Shown: positions 36,364-47,885 of the stretch, in pieces
Layout: each line of letters opens with the position of its first letter
Position numbering within the stretch: the first letter of the stretch is position 1
Source: Ecdyonurus torrentis
Taxonomy: Eukaryota; Arthropoda; Insecta; Ephemeroptera; Heptageniidae
NCBI GenBank assembly: GCA_949318235.1
Contig: OX439137.1
Span: 10,340,532 to 10,404,531 of the forward strand
Direction: 5' to 3'
DNA length: 64,000 bases
Program-made: the position numbers and the translations under genes
The notes under the pieces: generated by a model
Seen by the model: only the letters and a program-made list of their open reading frames with translations
Database searches by the model: none
Told to the model about the DNA's origin: nothing

Positions 36364-36590
36364 CATTTTAATACCCAATAATGAATTATTGCTATTGATT
36401 TTATAACGCCACACTCGTTGACGTGGGGAATTATTACGTGCACCGGGCTCATACTGCACGCACCCAGTCACTACCCAAAACTTTGTGACTATTATGTTAG
36501 GAGGTGAGTTGATGGCTACTTGGGTACCAGACCCTGACCGCCTCCACTGGGGTGATGTCCTGGGCGCGGCGGGACACTTTATTATTTTTA
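36364..36590. other. GC-rich island with a consensus donor, SINE or exon
   Basis: A patch with GGGCTCATACTGCACGCACC, TGGGTACCAGACCCTGACC and GATGTCCTGGGCGCGGCGGG in otherwise AT-rich DNA. All three plus frames are open over parts of it, and GGAGGTGAGTTG at about 36500 is a strong donor consensus. The island begins with TTTTAATACCCAATAA (36366), a 16-mer repeated at 55536, so at least its left edge belongs to a dispersed repeat. Identity is unresolved. Confidence 0.35.
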
Positions 36591-36869
36591 TTATATTAAT
36601 AATAATAGTTTATTATTATAATAATCAACGGAGGCGTGGAATAACGCAACGAAAAAAAATTCTTAATTTCTTATCCTTTAGTATTGCTGGAATATACTGT
36701 TTATAATTTTTTTTCATCAATTTTTTATTTCACCTATTTTTTTTTTTAACGAAGCCTACGCTATACGAAGCCTGGAAAATTTAAAAGAGGGATACTAAGC
36801 AAACTTTTACTTGTATTGGTTATTTTTTATTTTTTATTTTTTTATTAAGACAAATTTATTATTCATAAA

Positions 36870-36940
36870 GGTAGAAAAAGTGGTAAAAATATCGCTGTCA
36901 CAATAAAAACGCGATATTTTTACCACTGTCTCTATACCGT
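36870..36940. mobile_element. Short hairpin element
   Basis: Arms AGTGGTAAAAATATCG (36879-36894) and its exact reverse complement (36912-36927) flank a 17-base loop. Outer GGTA/TACC extends the symmetry after small mismatches. Probably a tiny MITE remnant. A regulatory hairpin is less likely in this setting. Confidence 0.6.
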
Positions 36941-37198
36941 TAAAAAAAAACTTGATTCACATATAATTTTTTTATTACCTGAACTTTTTTTATAGCAAAT
37001 CACATTAAAATAGATTACTCATTACTCCATTATTTTTCTATTTTTTTATGCCTTCCTTATTTCATTGCATAGAAATGAGAGCATTATAGAAGTTTATAAA
37101 AAAAAATTATAGAACATTACGTATATAACAATGTTTCATAAATCTTTTAACATTTTTTTTTCAAACAAGAAAGACATTTTCTTGAATAGAAATAACCT

Positions 37199-37297
37199 GG
37201 GGGCTGATTCTGTAACTTCATAACGAACGAAATTATTCGATATCTAATGCAAATTTGTTTGTTGCAACAAAACGAAAAAGTTACAGAATCACCCCCC
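37199..37297. mobile_element. ~100-bp MITE with GGGGG(C/G)TGATTCTGTAACTT ends
   Basis: Inverted ends GGGGGCTGATTCTGTAACTT and, from the right, GGGGGGTGATTCTGTAACTT, with an interior of about 60 bp. It could pair as one long hairpin. No target duplication is certain. The G-run start and small size fit a MITE. Confidence 0.85.
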
Positions 37298-37640
37298 TGA
37301 TTATTTTTGCATCCATTTATGTACATGTTATTTAACTTTTTTATTACAATTCAGTACACTTTATATTAAAAACTTGATCTTTTCAATCAGTCAAATGATA
37401 TAAATTTTAATGTTTTTTTTTCTTCTTTTGTTTCCAGACAATGTATAACAGTGCAAATTGTTGTTATTTGTTTTTAATCTCCATTGTATAGCACTTGAAA
37501 CAAAGTAATTTAAAATTTTAATTGAATTTCTGCATCTGATTTGCATTTATTTATGTGAGAGAATTTACTAAAGCTGCAGATAATGTAACTTATTAAAACT
37601 TTATATAAATATATTAAAAAATTATCAGCACAGAAAAAGT

Positions 37641-37654
37641 GGGGGGGGGGGGGG
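37641..37654 (+). repeat. Poly-G run (14 G)
   Basis: A rare G homopolymer in AT-rich DNA, able to form G-quadruplex-like structures or be a sequencing-error hotspot. Confidence 0.85.
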
Positions 37655-37868
37655 ATTTCATGTAGACAGTAAAGGACGTTATACGGTGGAAATTATAAGG
37701 ATACTTTTAAATAATAATGAAATTATATTCACACGTACTTATTAAGAAATTAATTATCGTAAAAATATCAAGGATAAATCATAATATGCCCTTTATATTA
37801 TGATATCATAGGTGATAAAAATATGTATTATGTAATATTTGCTTACAGGAACTATAAATATATCTGGT

Positions 37869-38138
37869 TTATTCCACATTTAAAATTTTCTGGCCTTTGC
37901 GCAGAAGTTTTCTCGAAAAACAAACATGTTCCCGCAATGCTGCTAAAAGAAGAGCAAATTCTTCGTACCGTTTGTTTGTTTTTGTTTTTTTTTGCTCAAA
38001 ATTTTTAATTGGCTTAAAAGTGTAACTATGCTTCATTTTTAAGTTCTTCATTACAGTTTTCTGACATTTTGCTTGACGCATAGTACCAAAAATTTGGCGT
38101 TTTTTGCTGTTTTCCCGCGCGCTTTCAATCACCACCAA
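37869..38138 (-). CDS. Candidate open frame, 89 codons, unknown
   Basis: The minus-strand frame stays open from a TGA just upstream to TAA at 37869-37871. It has no clear ATG at its head (the first is an alternative start), with in-frame ATGs inside. The peptide is basic: an ENSKKRQIFGTMRQAKCQKT stretch, a Lys-rich middle partly explained by poly-A, and a leucine-rich end RYEEFALLLAALREHVCFSR. The N-terminal half lies in GC-richer DNA (TTTTCCCGCGCGCTTTC on the plus strand). No domain is recognised. It could be an exon fragment or chance. Confidence 0.2.
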   Translation of the reverse strand: MVVIESARENSKKRQIFGTMRQAKCQKTVMKNLKMKHSYTFKPIKNFEQKKTKTNKRYEEFALLLAALREHVCFSRKLLRKGQKILNVE

Positions 38139-38734
38139 CTCGATAACAATTAGGGGGTTCTTGCTTTTTCACACCACGTCTTTGGAAAGCTCCATGACGG
38201 GTAAGCCACACTATAGCAAACCACAAAGAAAAACTAAAGAAAATCTAACAAATTTCATACAATAAAATCACACAATTAATATAAAAAGAATGATATAGAA
38301 TGCAATCTTGTTATCACATATAGAAAGTTTATTGACACTTGATATATAGGTAGCTGTCAATGTGTATAAACGTGAAGTATTTTGATGAGTGCTACGTTTT
38401 TTTTTATCTTCCCTTTTTAATCCTCATCGTTGTGAATTCTTTTTATCTTTATATGAAAAAAGAGAGTTTGAAATATGTATTATAATGCTGATACTGTGAA
38501 TTTATCACGTGTCTGTTTTTTTGATTTAAAAATAAAATTTCGAAACAATTTTATAATTGTTTTCCTCATTCAAAAGTTTTTTTTTAAATTAATTGACATT
38601 TAATAACTTTTAAATCATTTTCCAATATTCAGTTTAATTTATTTACTTTTTGTAATTTCGAGTATGTTTTTAAAGTTTTGTTTGTGTGAAACAAAGTTTC
38701 TAGTATACATTGAACTTTATTGCATGTAAACTCC

Positions 38735-38803
38735 ATTTAGATTACCATGTAATACAATTTATTTTGCAATACAATTTATTGCTCCGTGTGAATGGGCCAT
38801 TAG
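38735..38803 (-). repeat. Family F repeat, minus orientation
   Basis: The reverse complement reads GGCCCATTCACACGGAGCAA, then a TAAATTGTATTGCAAAATAA stretch. This is the best-defined copy of the family seen at 1048, 21987 and 61530. Confidence 0.55.
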
Positions 38804-39029
38804 AGTATTTTTGTCGTTATTTTTTTGTAATAGACAGTAAAATTGGCTGTATACAGTTCTTACAAGTAAAAATATCAATAGTCCCTAAATGTGACCAATA
38901 TTATGAAACATGGTTTTAAGTATAGACTTAAACCTGTAACTTCAAAAGAGATCTGGTAATTTGTTGTTAATATAATGGGCCTATATTTTCAAATATAACG
39001 TTGGTGTTTTTTTGTGATTTTTAGAGTAA
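38804..39029. other. AT-rich DNA without recognised features
   Basis: Nothing supported. Confidence 0.4.
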
Positions 39030-39260
39030 TGAATAAGAGTTAACGGTGGTGACGTCATAATGTATTAAGAATCTATCGATTAAAACGTAAATGACGTCAC
39101 AAAACGTTATAGGATAAAAAGAAACGCCAGCGTTGACCATTGTAACCTGATTGTTTTACCAATATATGGATCATGACTGCAATGTTTATGACGTCATTTA
39201 CGTTATTTCCGTTAAATAGTATGTCAACACCTATAGTAACGTCAACGATACATATTTTTG
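39030..39260. mobile_element. Family E palindromic element with three CRE octamers
   Basis: Left AGAGTTAACGGTGGTGACGT and AAAACGTAAATGACGTCACA. The right, inverted, gives TATTTAACGGAAATAACGTA and AATGACGTCATAAACATTGC. TGACGTCA lies at 39050, 39092 and 39189, the densest cluster in the window. The outer parts include TATAACGTTGG and CAACGTTAxTATAGG-like inverses with mismatches. No coding content. Confidence 0.65.
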
Positions 39261-40137
39261 TACTCAACGCCCATTTTTCAGAGCATAATATTTGAAAAGA
39301 GATAAATTGAAAGTTAGATGTAAAATAATAAAGCTAATGTTTTCAAATTTAGTATCAAAAAGCTCATAATTAGTAATTTTACATTAAAATTAACAAATGT
39401 TAATATTATAGGTATACAACTTTTAGTCCCTAATGACAATTCCCCCTTCCTTCATGCATTTCATGTTTAATAGTGCGAATATAATTGTATTCTTATTTTC
39501 CCCTGTGGCTATCATATTTTATATTAATAATATAAATGTAAACAGAGCCGTTACAATTACAATAAACAAACAATAATACAGACAGACAATAATAAAACTA
39601 ACAAGTAAGTATATTTTTAGAACTTTAGTACATTGTAAACACTAAAGTTTAAAAATAATATTTTTTGCCTGTTTCCGGATTCCCATGTATAACAACTCTA
39701 AACATAGACAGGGTTGGGTTGTGGCAAAAATTGCAGTTGATAACAACAAAATTGAGTTGCATGCAACATTCAATTTTTTTTAATGAATTGAAATTGTATT
39801 TTATTGCTATAATAAAAGAAATTTTCAATTTAAATTTTCGGTGCAACCTAATAAATTTTTTTTTTAATTTTTTAATGCAGATTTGAGCATTTATTTTATC
39901 TTGCTCCATTGAATGGTGTTCATTCACGTCCTAAATAGGTTTTGAGTTGTGATTTTTACTTTATTGTGATATGGCATTAAATTAAATCGCTATTAAAAAA
40001 TAAAACAAAGCTTTGAAGCAAGCATTTTAAATGAAGATACTTTTTTTTAAACATTGTAAGAATTATTTTGGGAAAAAATTGCTTTTGATTCAAGAAAATT
40101 TCACTTGCAAATGATTCTCGTAAGTTCTCTGTTTTAA

Positions 40138-40140
<3 letters not shown>
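39261..40140. other. AT-rich DNA without recognised features
   Basis: The overlapping 92- and 73-codon frames near 39650-39927 lie on opposite strands of the same AT-rich DNA and show no motif. I do not call either. Confidence 0.4.

Positions 40141-40194
<54 letters not shown>
40141..40194 (+). repeat. (CT)n microsatellite
   Basis: About 27 perfect CT units. Confidence 0.95.
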
Positions 40195-40196
<2 letters not shown>

Positions 40197-42798
40197 ATTG
40201 TTATCAACTAATGTCTTCAATTATAGATTGTTTAATAATAAAAACAAATATAAACGTGTATGCCCAGTCGATAAAAATATATATAAACAAGAATGTATGG
40301 TTTGTTTCAAAAACAATATTGTGTAAATTCAATTTTAGAATTGCTATTTTTTTGTTATTGGAAAACGATATTGGAAAATATTTAAAATTCATTTCATTTT
40401 GTATTTTTTAAAATTTTAACTATAGAAACTTAAATAACTTGATAAATACTTTGAAATTATAAGAAACGAGATTTTTTTTTTTTTTTTTTTTATTCCTATC
40501 AAATATTGACGTCATTTTGAAGTAGAACCAAAATACGCTAATCTATAAAATTATAAAAATATTATTATATTATATAATATGATATAATGATTATTCCCTG
40601 AAGACATTATATAGCTATACTAAATTTTTGTAGTGCTTTAATTTTCTAGTATGATTTCAAATAATGGCACAATGAGCAATGCAAACATAAATAAATAATA
40701 ATTACTTTGATAAATAGATTTACTTAAAGACTGAAATATTATTTCTTGCCAAAATTGTGGAATGAAATTTCATGTAATTTGAAATGTTTAAGTTCAAAAC
40801 AAACAATTAAAAAGAGTATAAAATTGTTTTATCCTAATAATTTGTAAGTCAATTTAAAATAACATGAAAGTTATTGATATATTAATCAAAGAAGAAAAAA
40901 TCTCTTGAGTTTTAATGTTCATTTTATTTTCTCTTCATCTTTGCTTCTTTTATTTTTCTTAAAAATTGTGAATGTAATCAAAAAATATTAAGAAAAAAAA
41001 AAAAAAAAAAAGCCTAAAATAATAATATAAATAAACTGTGAAAATGACACAAACTTTTTCTTTATGTGTGAACCAACCGATAAGGCTTTGCCTTGGTTGG
41101 AATATTATGTATTTTGTGTTAATGATAATAATAAAATTACTGTACGGGATAGAGCATTAAAAAAAATTGATTACGTTTAAAAACGTACGTAATAATATTA
41201 ATCTTGTTAAGTTCATAGAGCCAGAAAATAAATAAATATTATATGCAAATTTTATTTTACATATTAACTTTATGTATATTTTTTCACACACACACAACGT
41301 GTAAAATTTCTAGCAACAAGACATAGAGAGACGTAAAGTACGGGTGGGTTGAGTTGACTTCTCAGGTCAGAATTTTTTTTGGTGACAGCTACGCTAATGA
41401 GCTGACACACATATAATGACACAAGCAAAAAATAAAACATATTATCCCAAAGTAAATTATTTTAACATTTCTGCTACAAATAACTGTAAAATTTGAGTGT
41501 ATAAGTTAAATATATTATGCTCTTTTATAATTTAATTATGTAAAAGTTATATTCACAAAACGCTGTTTTAATTTTTACCCTTTCATTGTTTCAAATTTGA
41601 TTTTATTTCCATAAATATTTCATATTTTAGATTGAAAATAGGCTATATAAAAAACGCTCATCGATTTGTTCTATTTTGAAATTATAGATTTTCCGCACTT
41701 TTAATTTTGTTGTTTAAATGACCATAAAAAACTCAACGAAGTAAAGGTATAGTATATTATTTAATGTGTGTATGATAAAAACAGTAAACAATTTTAGCTA
41801 TATGTAAACCTTATAGAATTTTTTTTTGTTGTTGTTATTTTTACTGTTTGTTTTTCTCCCTTACTTTCAGTTAGAGGAAAATGTGTTGTAAAATGATGTG
41901 CATATTTTATAAGATTTTGTTGGTATTTTTTACTCTGAATTTCAAAAACACACATATTGTTATCAAGTTAGTTTTTTATGTTTTATTTTGTGAAATACAT
42001 AAAATATATTGCTAGAGAATATTATGATAACATATTGAAGAATTAATTGATGCAACCGATAAGGTTTCGGCCTTGCCTTACTTATGTAATATGATTAAAA
42101 GACCATCAAATGAAACACAAAATAAATAAATAAAAAGGTACTATGAAAACTTTGGTCACATTTTTAGTAGCTAAAAGTCTTGTAGCAGTCATTAACTGCA
42201 GTTTTATTTTCTATCTCCAGTAGTTCTCTCGAAAAATTGTTAATAGAATGATCCCACAATAAAGGTTAAAAAATGAAAGGTTATCTACCACCCACACTCA
42301 TCTGAAAGATTACACTGTAACAGGCATTACCTATTATGTAACATGAAAAATATTCCAGAACATTAATATTCTAATGATTTTTTGGTGCTTTCTCTGTAAA
42401 TAATCCAAATATAGGTAATATTTTTACTTATATTGCATAGATATTTTTTATATTAAATTTCATTTGATATGTCCAAAAAGCTTGTATAACAGGTTCCTTA
42501 TACGAAATTTAGGATTTCTGAGTTTAAAATGTAAAAATGCTAATCTATATTATATGAAAAATTACAATGGTTTTCATTTGAAATTATTGGCGATACTGAA
42601 AAAAAATCAAATTTTTCTATCAAAACACGTAAAGTGTCTGGTATCCCTTTTTTTAGTATTTCCAGTACTTTTTTCAAAAAACGTTAAAAGCATATCGTCT
42701 TGCAATGCTGAAGGCTATATACTAAATTAAGGGACCCTGTATAAGCTTTTCTTGTGCGCCCCACCGATAACTTCCATTCCAGTATAACACTGCAACTA
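40195..42798. other. AT-rich DNA, few features
   Basis: T run 40472-40491, A run about 40993-41011, and isolated TGACGTCA at 40507-40514. A hairpin-like AACCAACCGATAAGGCTTTG...GGTTGG (41071-41100) resembles GCAACCGATAAGGTTTCGGC at 42053, suggesting a small dispersed repeat. The 88-codon frame 42464-42730 has a fairly even residue mix but no recognised motif, and it starts on a non-ATG codon. Confidence 0.4.
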
Positions 42799-43107
42799 TA
42801 GGGTGTATGCGGATGACGTCATATTTATTGCGCTTGGAGGCCATACTGGAGTAGTGAATAACATTGCTCAGCATAGGATAAACTTCATTTAAGCCAATTT
42901 TCTTTGGGAAATCGGTTCATTTTTTGTTATTGTAATTTTTCTCACATATACTTGAAATACTAATTCAACAAATTCACAGCATCAATGCTCTCAAAAATAT
43001 TGCATAGGGGTTTTAAACTGGCAAAAATGATTGATTTTCCTATGCCACCCATGTTATTGAGTTATCCAACATGGCGTTGACTTTAATATGAATGCATAGA
43101 CCCTATA
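42797..43107 (+). mobile_element. Family B MITE, intact, best-preserved ends
   Basis: A 307-bp element (42799-43105) between TA dinucleotides. Left end TAGGGTGTATGCGGATGACG. The right end, inverted, is TAGGGTCTATGCATTCATA, giving an 11-12 bp TIR with one mismatch. TGACGTCA (42814) is again 15 bp in. The body is over four-fifths identical by eye to the copy at 33219. Confidence 0.9.
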
Positions 43108-43517
43108 TAACATTTTTTTTATTTACATTTGTATTTTTATTTTTATCAATTGAAAACCAATTCTTGTACAACATTTAGTGTTATATACACAACGGATATA
43201 TAACATCCTTATATGTGGTAATCTGTTTAAATACAGACCAATGTATTTGTATGTCAATGTAGACTGAAACAATATTGTTAAAAAAAACTATAACAATGCA
43301 AGCACATTTGTATTGTTATAATTTTTTTATTTAATTAAAAAAAACAGAGGATAGAACAATTGAAAATAAAGTTTTTGTTATACAAAATGTCGGGCGCTTA
43401 TTTTTTTTTACCTGTATATACGTGTGTTTTAATTAAAAGAATACTGAGGGAAGAGAGAGAGGGGGGAGGGTGGTAATATTAAATTAAAATTCTTTTGGAA
43501 AAATTATAATGAAGTTA
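43108..43517. other. AT-rich DNA with purine patch
   Basis: A GAGAGAGAGGGGGGAGGG patch near 43453. No gene or repeat is otherwise supported. Confidence 0.4.
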
Positions 43518-43860
43518 TTAAAGGAATAGACCAGAGAAAAACATAAGCATTTATATCACAAAACACTTAATGGGACTTACATAAATAAAATTAGTTTGTC
43601 TCAAAACCCAACAGTAGCCCCGTCGCAGTGATCAGAAAATTCGATTTATGCAACCCGCACAACATTTTCATACTAATTTTTGCATGTTTCTGACGTCATA
43701 AACATGAATTTTCACGCAAATTGCATACTTTACAGTTTTTTCACGCTCTCTCGTGGGGCTACATTAACATTCTGGTAAAAATTGTCATAAGTTTTAAAGA
43801 TCCCATTTCGTGTATATCCATTAAAAAGCACATGTTGTTTTATGTGGTCTATGCCTTTAA
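43518..43860 (+). mobile_element. Family A MITE, intact, TTAA ends
   Basis: Bordered by TTAA (43518-43521 and 43857-43860). Inverted ends AGGAATAGACCA and, from the right, AGGCATAGACCACATAAAAC. The centre is CATGTTTCTGACGTCATAAACATG-like, a near-perfect 24-bp dyad with TGACGTCA at 43691. The body has CAAAACCCAACAGTAGCC, GTGATCAGAAAATTCGATTT and a TTTTCACGCTCTCTCGTGGG segment. Copies lie at 2025-2303 (inverted, truncated) and 49497-52307 (interrupted). Non-coding. Confidence 0.88.
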
Positions 43861-44234
43861 TAATTAAATATCGACGATGCTTCCACTAAATGTCCTAACT
43901 CAAATTGTACACAAAGAATTATTAAACTCTTAACTCCTCTCTCTTTAACATAAGATTTACATTACTTTAGACATTTTTTGTTGGGAAATTTTGCATAATA
44001 ACAATAAAAAAAAATTAAAAAAAATTAAAATTGAATATACTTTTATATTAATAACAATATGGGAAATGTTTATATAAAAAAGTTAATAAAAAAGGTGAAT
44101 TTTTGTTGAAATTAATTAAAAATCAATTATACACTCGAATTAATTATATAGCTTTTTATCACTCACAGAATTTACTGTTAGAGAAAAAACTTTGTGTAAA
44201 TGTTCAGAATATAAAAATATTGTGTTTTTTGTGC
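43861..44234. other. AT-rich DNA without recognised features
   Basis: Nothing supported. Confidence 0.45.
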
Positions 44235-44567
44235 TTAAAGGGTCCCTGGGCTCAAAAACAAATTTCCTCTCAATTATAAATCATGATATAGGATTATTAT
44301 AAATACTCGTATTTTGTGCCTTAACCCTTCAGTACTCTCGCAAACTGTGAAGAAAACTTGTAAAGTAGGCAATTCGTGCTATAATTTCTATTGTAGAACC
44401 GGAATTGTTGACGCCATGAAGTCCTAAAGTTGCCTACTTTACAGTTTTTCAACCTCAGTTTGTGAGGCTACAGAAGGGTTGAAGGATATAATATGTGTAT
44501 GAATGATGGTCCCATCTCATGAATTTTACGTTTTTGATTCAATTGTTTGAGGCCTAGAGCCCTTTAA
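44235..44567 (+). mobile_element. Family C MITE with TTAA ends, copy 2
   Basis: TTAA at 44235-44238 and 44564-44567. Inverted ends AGGGTCCCTGGGCTCAAA and AGGGCTCTAGGCCTCAAA. Same length and order as the copy at 19183-19515. The central octamer has mutated to TGACGCCA. Conserved length and diverged sequence indicate an old family with no deletion since insertion. Confidence 0.85.
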
Positions 44568-46943
44568 CAACATGATATGAGTGTAAATGTTTAGTTTGCT
44601 GGTTGCAGAAAAAGCATTCACTCGATAAAGGTTATGAGCTCTGATTGCTATAGATTATTATTATAATATTAGATACATATCATTTTGATTTTTTTAATGA
44701 AGAGTTCTAAAAACAAACGTCGAAAATAATTATTACATAATATTTTACATTGCTTTCATATTTCAGTAAAATAAAAACACGTGAACACTACTTGACACAT
44801 TATGTAACAAGTACATATATTTTTACATCACAATGACGTAATGAATTCTTCTTTTGTTTCTGTTTTTTTTTTATGTGTCGTATATATACTTTAACAGTGA
44901 AAGCTTTTAAATTACTTAAAAAAAATGAAGTATTTTTAACCTGTCTCTATTTTAATTCTTGTCTTTACAGTTGTTAAGAGTGATTATTTTTTATGTCCAA
45001 TTCTATTTTTAAATTTTTGTCTATTTTTGGAAGAAAAAAGTTAAAGTTGTTTTCTGTATACTGTCTTCCAAAATATTACTTATACAGTATTATATCGTAA
45101 GCTTTTTAATATGTATAGTTGGTAAATAAATGGAGGTAAATAAATAAATATGCTTTGAATAAATTTGTAGAATTTTTACAGATAATATATTTTTATAATA
45201 TTTTAATATGAATTTTTGCAAAAGAAGAGAAACATCAAAGTTATTTTGTTGATGGTAATTTTTATTCGTTTATTTATTTATCATTATTTTTTTTTGTACT
45301 ATATTATTTTTTTTTTCTGTTTGCTTAAAATAGCTTTTATTTGAACATTTTTAACTCGACAGATATATGAAATACTTTTACTTTGTAAAATATTTTTTAC
45401 ATTTACTCGATAAATTTTTTTTAATCCAATTTCTTTTATGTTATTGTCTTTAAAATGATGTTAAAATTTTAGGATTTAAATTATTGATTAAAATTTGAAG
45501 CTATATGAAGCATATTATTTAACTAAAAAACTATACTGAAAAATGTCTAACTAATTAAATAACATTACAAAAGTACAAAAATAATTATATAATTTATATA
45601 TTTATTTTAAATCTCAGTAGAGTTATATAACATTTGCTGCATTTGCATCGTTAACTTCTAAATTACGCATAAATATTTTCTGTCAATAACAACCCTTTTA
45701 AAATTACATAATAATACTACGCATTAAAATAAGTGAGAAGAAAATAAACTTATGTATTTTCAGACTACGTTTTACGATTTCTATAACATAAAATTCTGCG
45801 GTGTAAAATTATGTTGTAAAATGCAAAAGGAGAGAACAAAAAATCGCTAGCATAAAGAAGTATAATTTCTGTACATTATAGTCACTGTGGTTATATTTCT
45901 CAATAATTTTCAAAGTGTTATGTACGGTCTGTAAGTATCGAAGATCTTAGAATTTGATCGTAAAATTGAGCCAAATATAGATTTATGTACACTTCAGATG
46001 CTTCACAAGGGAGTCATGAGCTTATAAGAAACACGTGTTGACAAGAAATATAGAACTTTTTATGTACTGTAACTTTTGAAACTTCGTGGAGTGGCATCAA
46101 CATTCAAATTAGTCTTTTTTATGATATTGTGCATTTTTTTTTTATTATTACAAACCATCCAAAACGATGATTGCTTTCTGCTGAGAAGTTTCTACGGTTT
46201 AGTAAGATGTCATGGTAAATGCTGGGGTCTCTGTTAAAGCCATTGTGAGCGTTCTAACACTTGATGTGAAATATATTGTATATTTTTTAGGTCTAGATGT
46301 TTGCAATTTTCTTAACACATTTTTGGTACTTTTTTTATTATTTTATCCCATAAACAAATAAGTTTAATAAATAAGTAATAACTGTATAAGTAAGACAATG
46401 TTTTGAAGGAACTGGTAAGCGTGTAGCACGATAATACAAATAATCTTAATAAATATAACATGATAAATTAAAGCTATAAATTTAGTATATAATATATATA
46501 ATTGTATACTTTGATGAACCTCTTGAACTTTCCTGTGATTTTTCCTACAAAATTTGTGAGTCTGATCCACCATAATGTAAGTCTTTTGTATGAATGTCCA
46601 ATACAAAACCTGAGTTAAAAACAAATTACATTCTTTTTTAACTATTTTTGTGTTTTAGTTAATTATAATTTAATGGCTAATTACTGACCTATATAGTATA
46701 CATGTATTAGCGAATAAAAATATGTAATTTACGTAAATTTTCGTGTTTATGTAGCCTAAATTTACAATGACATGTATGTACACATGATTGTAATAATGTA
46801 ATTATTTTTTACCATTCAAAATTCAGTGCATGCTATGCTCATAAAAATTGCATTGCAAATTAAGCGTGAGTTTTTAAATAGTAAAATCAAAATATTATTA
46901 TCACAAAGCTAATTAATCACAACCGCGTCAATGTTGATAAGTG

Positions 46944-46946
<3 letters not shown>
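44568..46946. other. AT-rich DNA without recognised genes
   Basis: A TTGCAAATTAAGCGTGAGTT segment at 46852 recurs as TTGCAAATTAAGAGTAAGTT at 56797, so a dispersed repeat of unknown limits is present. The 86-codon minus frame 46364-46624 has no motif. Nothing else is supported in 2.4 kb. Confidence 0.4.

Positions 46947-46996
<50 letters not shown>
46947..46996 (+). repeat. (AG)n microsatellite
   Basis: About 24 AG units. Confidence 0.95.
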
Positions 46997-46998
<2 letters not shown>

Positions 46999-47719
46999 AA
47001 CTCATTCTGCAGATAGAAAAGTAGAACACAAAATAAAACTAGCTTATAAAATAATAAATTGTTGGAAAAATAAAAAGTTACAGCAATCTAAAAAAACAAA
47101 TTTGCAGAATAATAATCTCTCCTTGTATTTTTATATAATTAATAAAAATCATATATTTTTTAATACTCCTGTATTGTATACATGTTATGTTCATATAATT
47201 TACGTAAAAACAACATTATAAATGATAAGATATGTACTATTACATTATAATTACACATAATAAATTTAAAAAAATATAAATAACGGGAGCGCAACAGAGG
47301 TTACATGAAAAAGGTCATGAATGAAGTGAAGAAAACTAAAATAAATTTCAAAGTAGACAACCCTAAGAGTTTGTTTGCCAAAAAATTTAAACTTGTGCAT
47401 TTTAGTATGTTGCAGCCAAGAAAATTAAATTTTTATTTTTCAATTAAAGTGGTTCTTTGCTTATAAACGATTTTAATATATATTTTTGTTAAGAACAACA
47501 ACAACAATAAAAAATATACAATTTAGGTTAAACAAAATTGTATATTATGTACTGTAAGTATGGTACTTGCTATTCTTATACTGTACGTATAGTCGTATAC
47601 GTTTAACGACCTATTTAAAATTTGAAAATATGGTTTGAATATTTATTTCAGTAATGTTTAAACACGTCAAATTGTTACTTCACTACACAGAGAGAAAATA
47701 TTTAGTGTCCAAGACCGCT
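46997..47719. other. AT-rich DNA without recognised features
   Basis: Nothing supported apart from an AACAACAACAACAATAA patch near 47490. Confidence 0.4.
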
Positions 47720-47885
47720 TATGTTTACTCAAAATTTGGAAAAGGAAGTGCCGGAAGAGGAAACCACGTGACGGTAAAAAAAAATCAGGCCGAGCTTGCT
47801 GCTGGCACCAACTTTTCTTCCACTTTTTCCCGACACGTGGTTTCCTCTTCCGGCACTTCATTTTCCGTTTTTTAGAGTAAACATA
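47720..47885. mobile_element. Foldback MITE with TA flanks, GC-rich arms
   Basis: The 162-bp element 47722-47883 begins TGTTTACTC on both ends, each bordered by TA. The arms then share GAAGTGCCGGAAGAGGAAAC and CACGTG, almost perfectly inverted, around a loop of about 55 bp (AGGCCGAGCTTGCTGCTGGC). The two opposite 60-70 codon frames here arise from the palindrome and are not genes. An E-box CACGTG and a CCGGAAGAGG ETS-like word are present in each arm. Confidence 0.88.

Noticed and set aside
39649..39927. 92-codon minus frame and 73-codon plus frame
   Set aside because: Overlapping frames on opposite strands in AT-rich DNA with no recognisable domain.
42464..42730. 88-codon frame as a gene
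   Set aside because: Non-ATG start, no motif, AT-rich codon content, and immediately followed by a family B element.
47654..47875. Overlapping opposite-strand frames of 73 and 64 codons
   Set aside because: Both lie in a GC-rich palindrome, which automatically keeps frames open on each strand.
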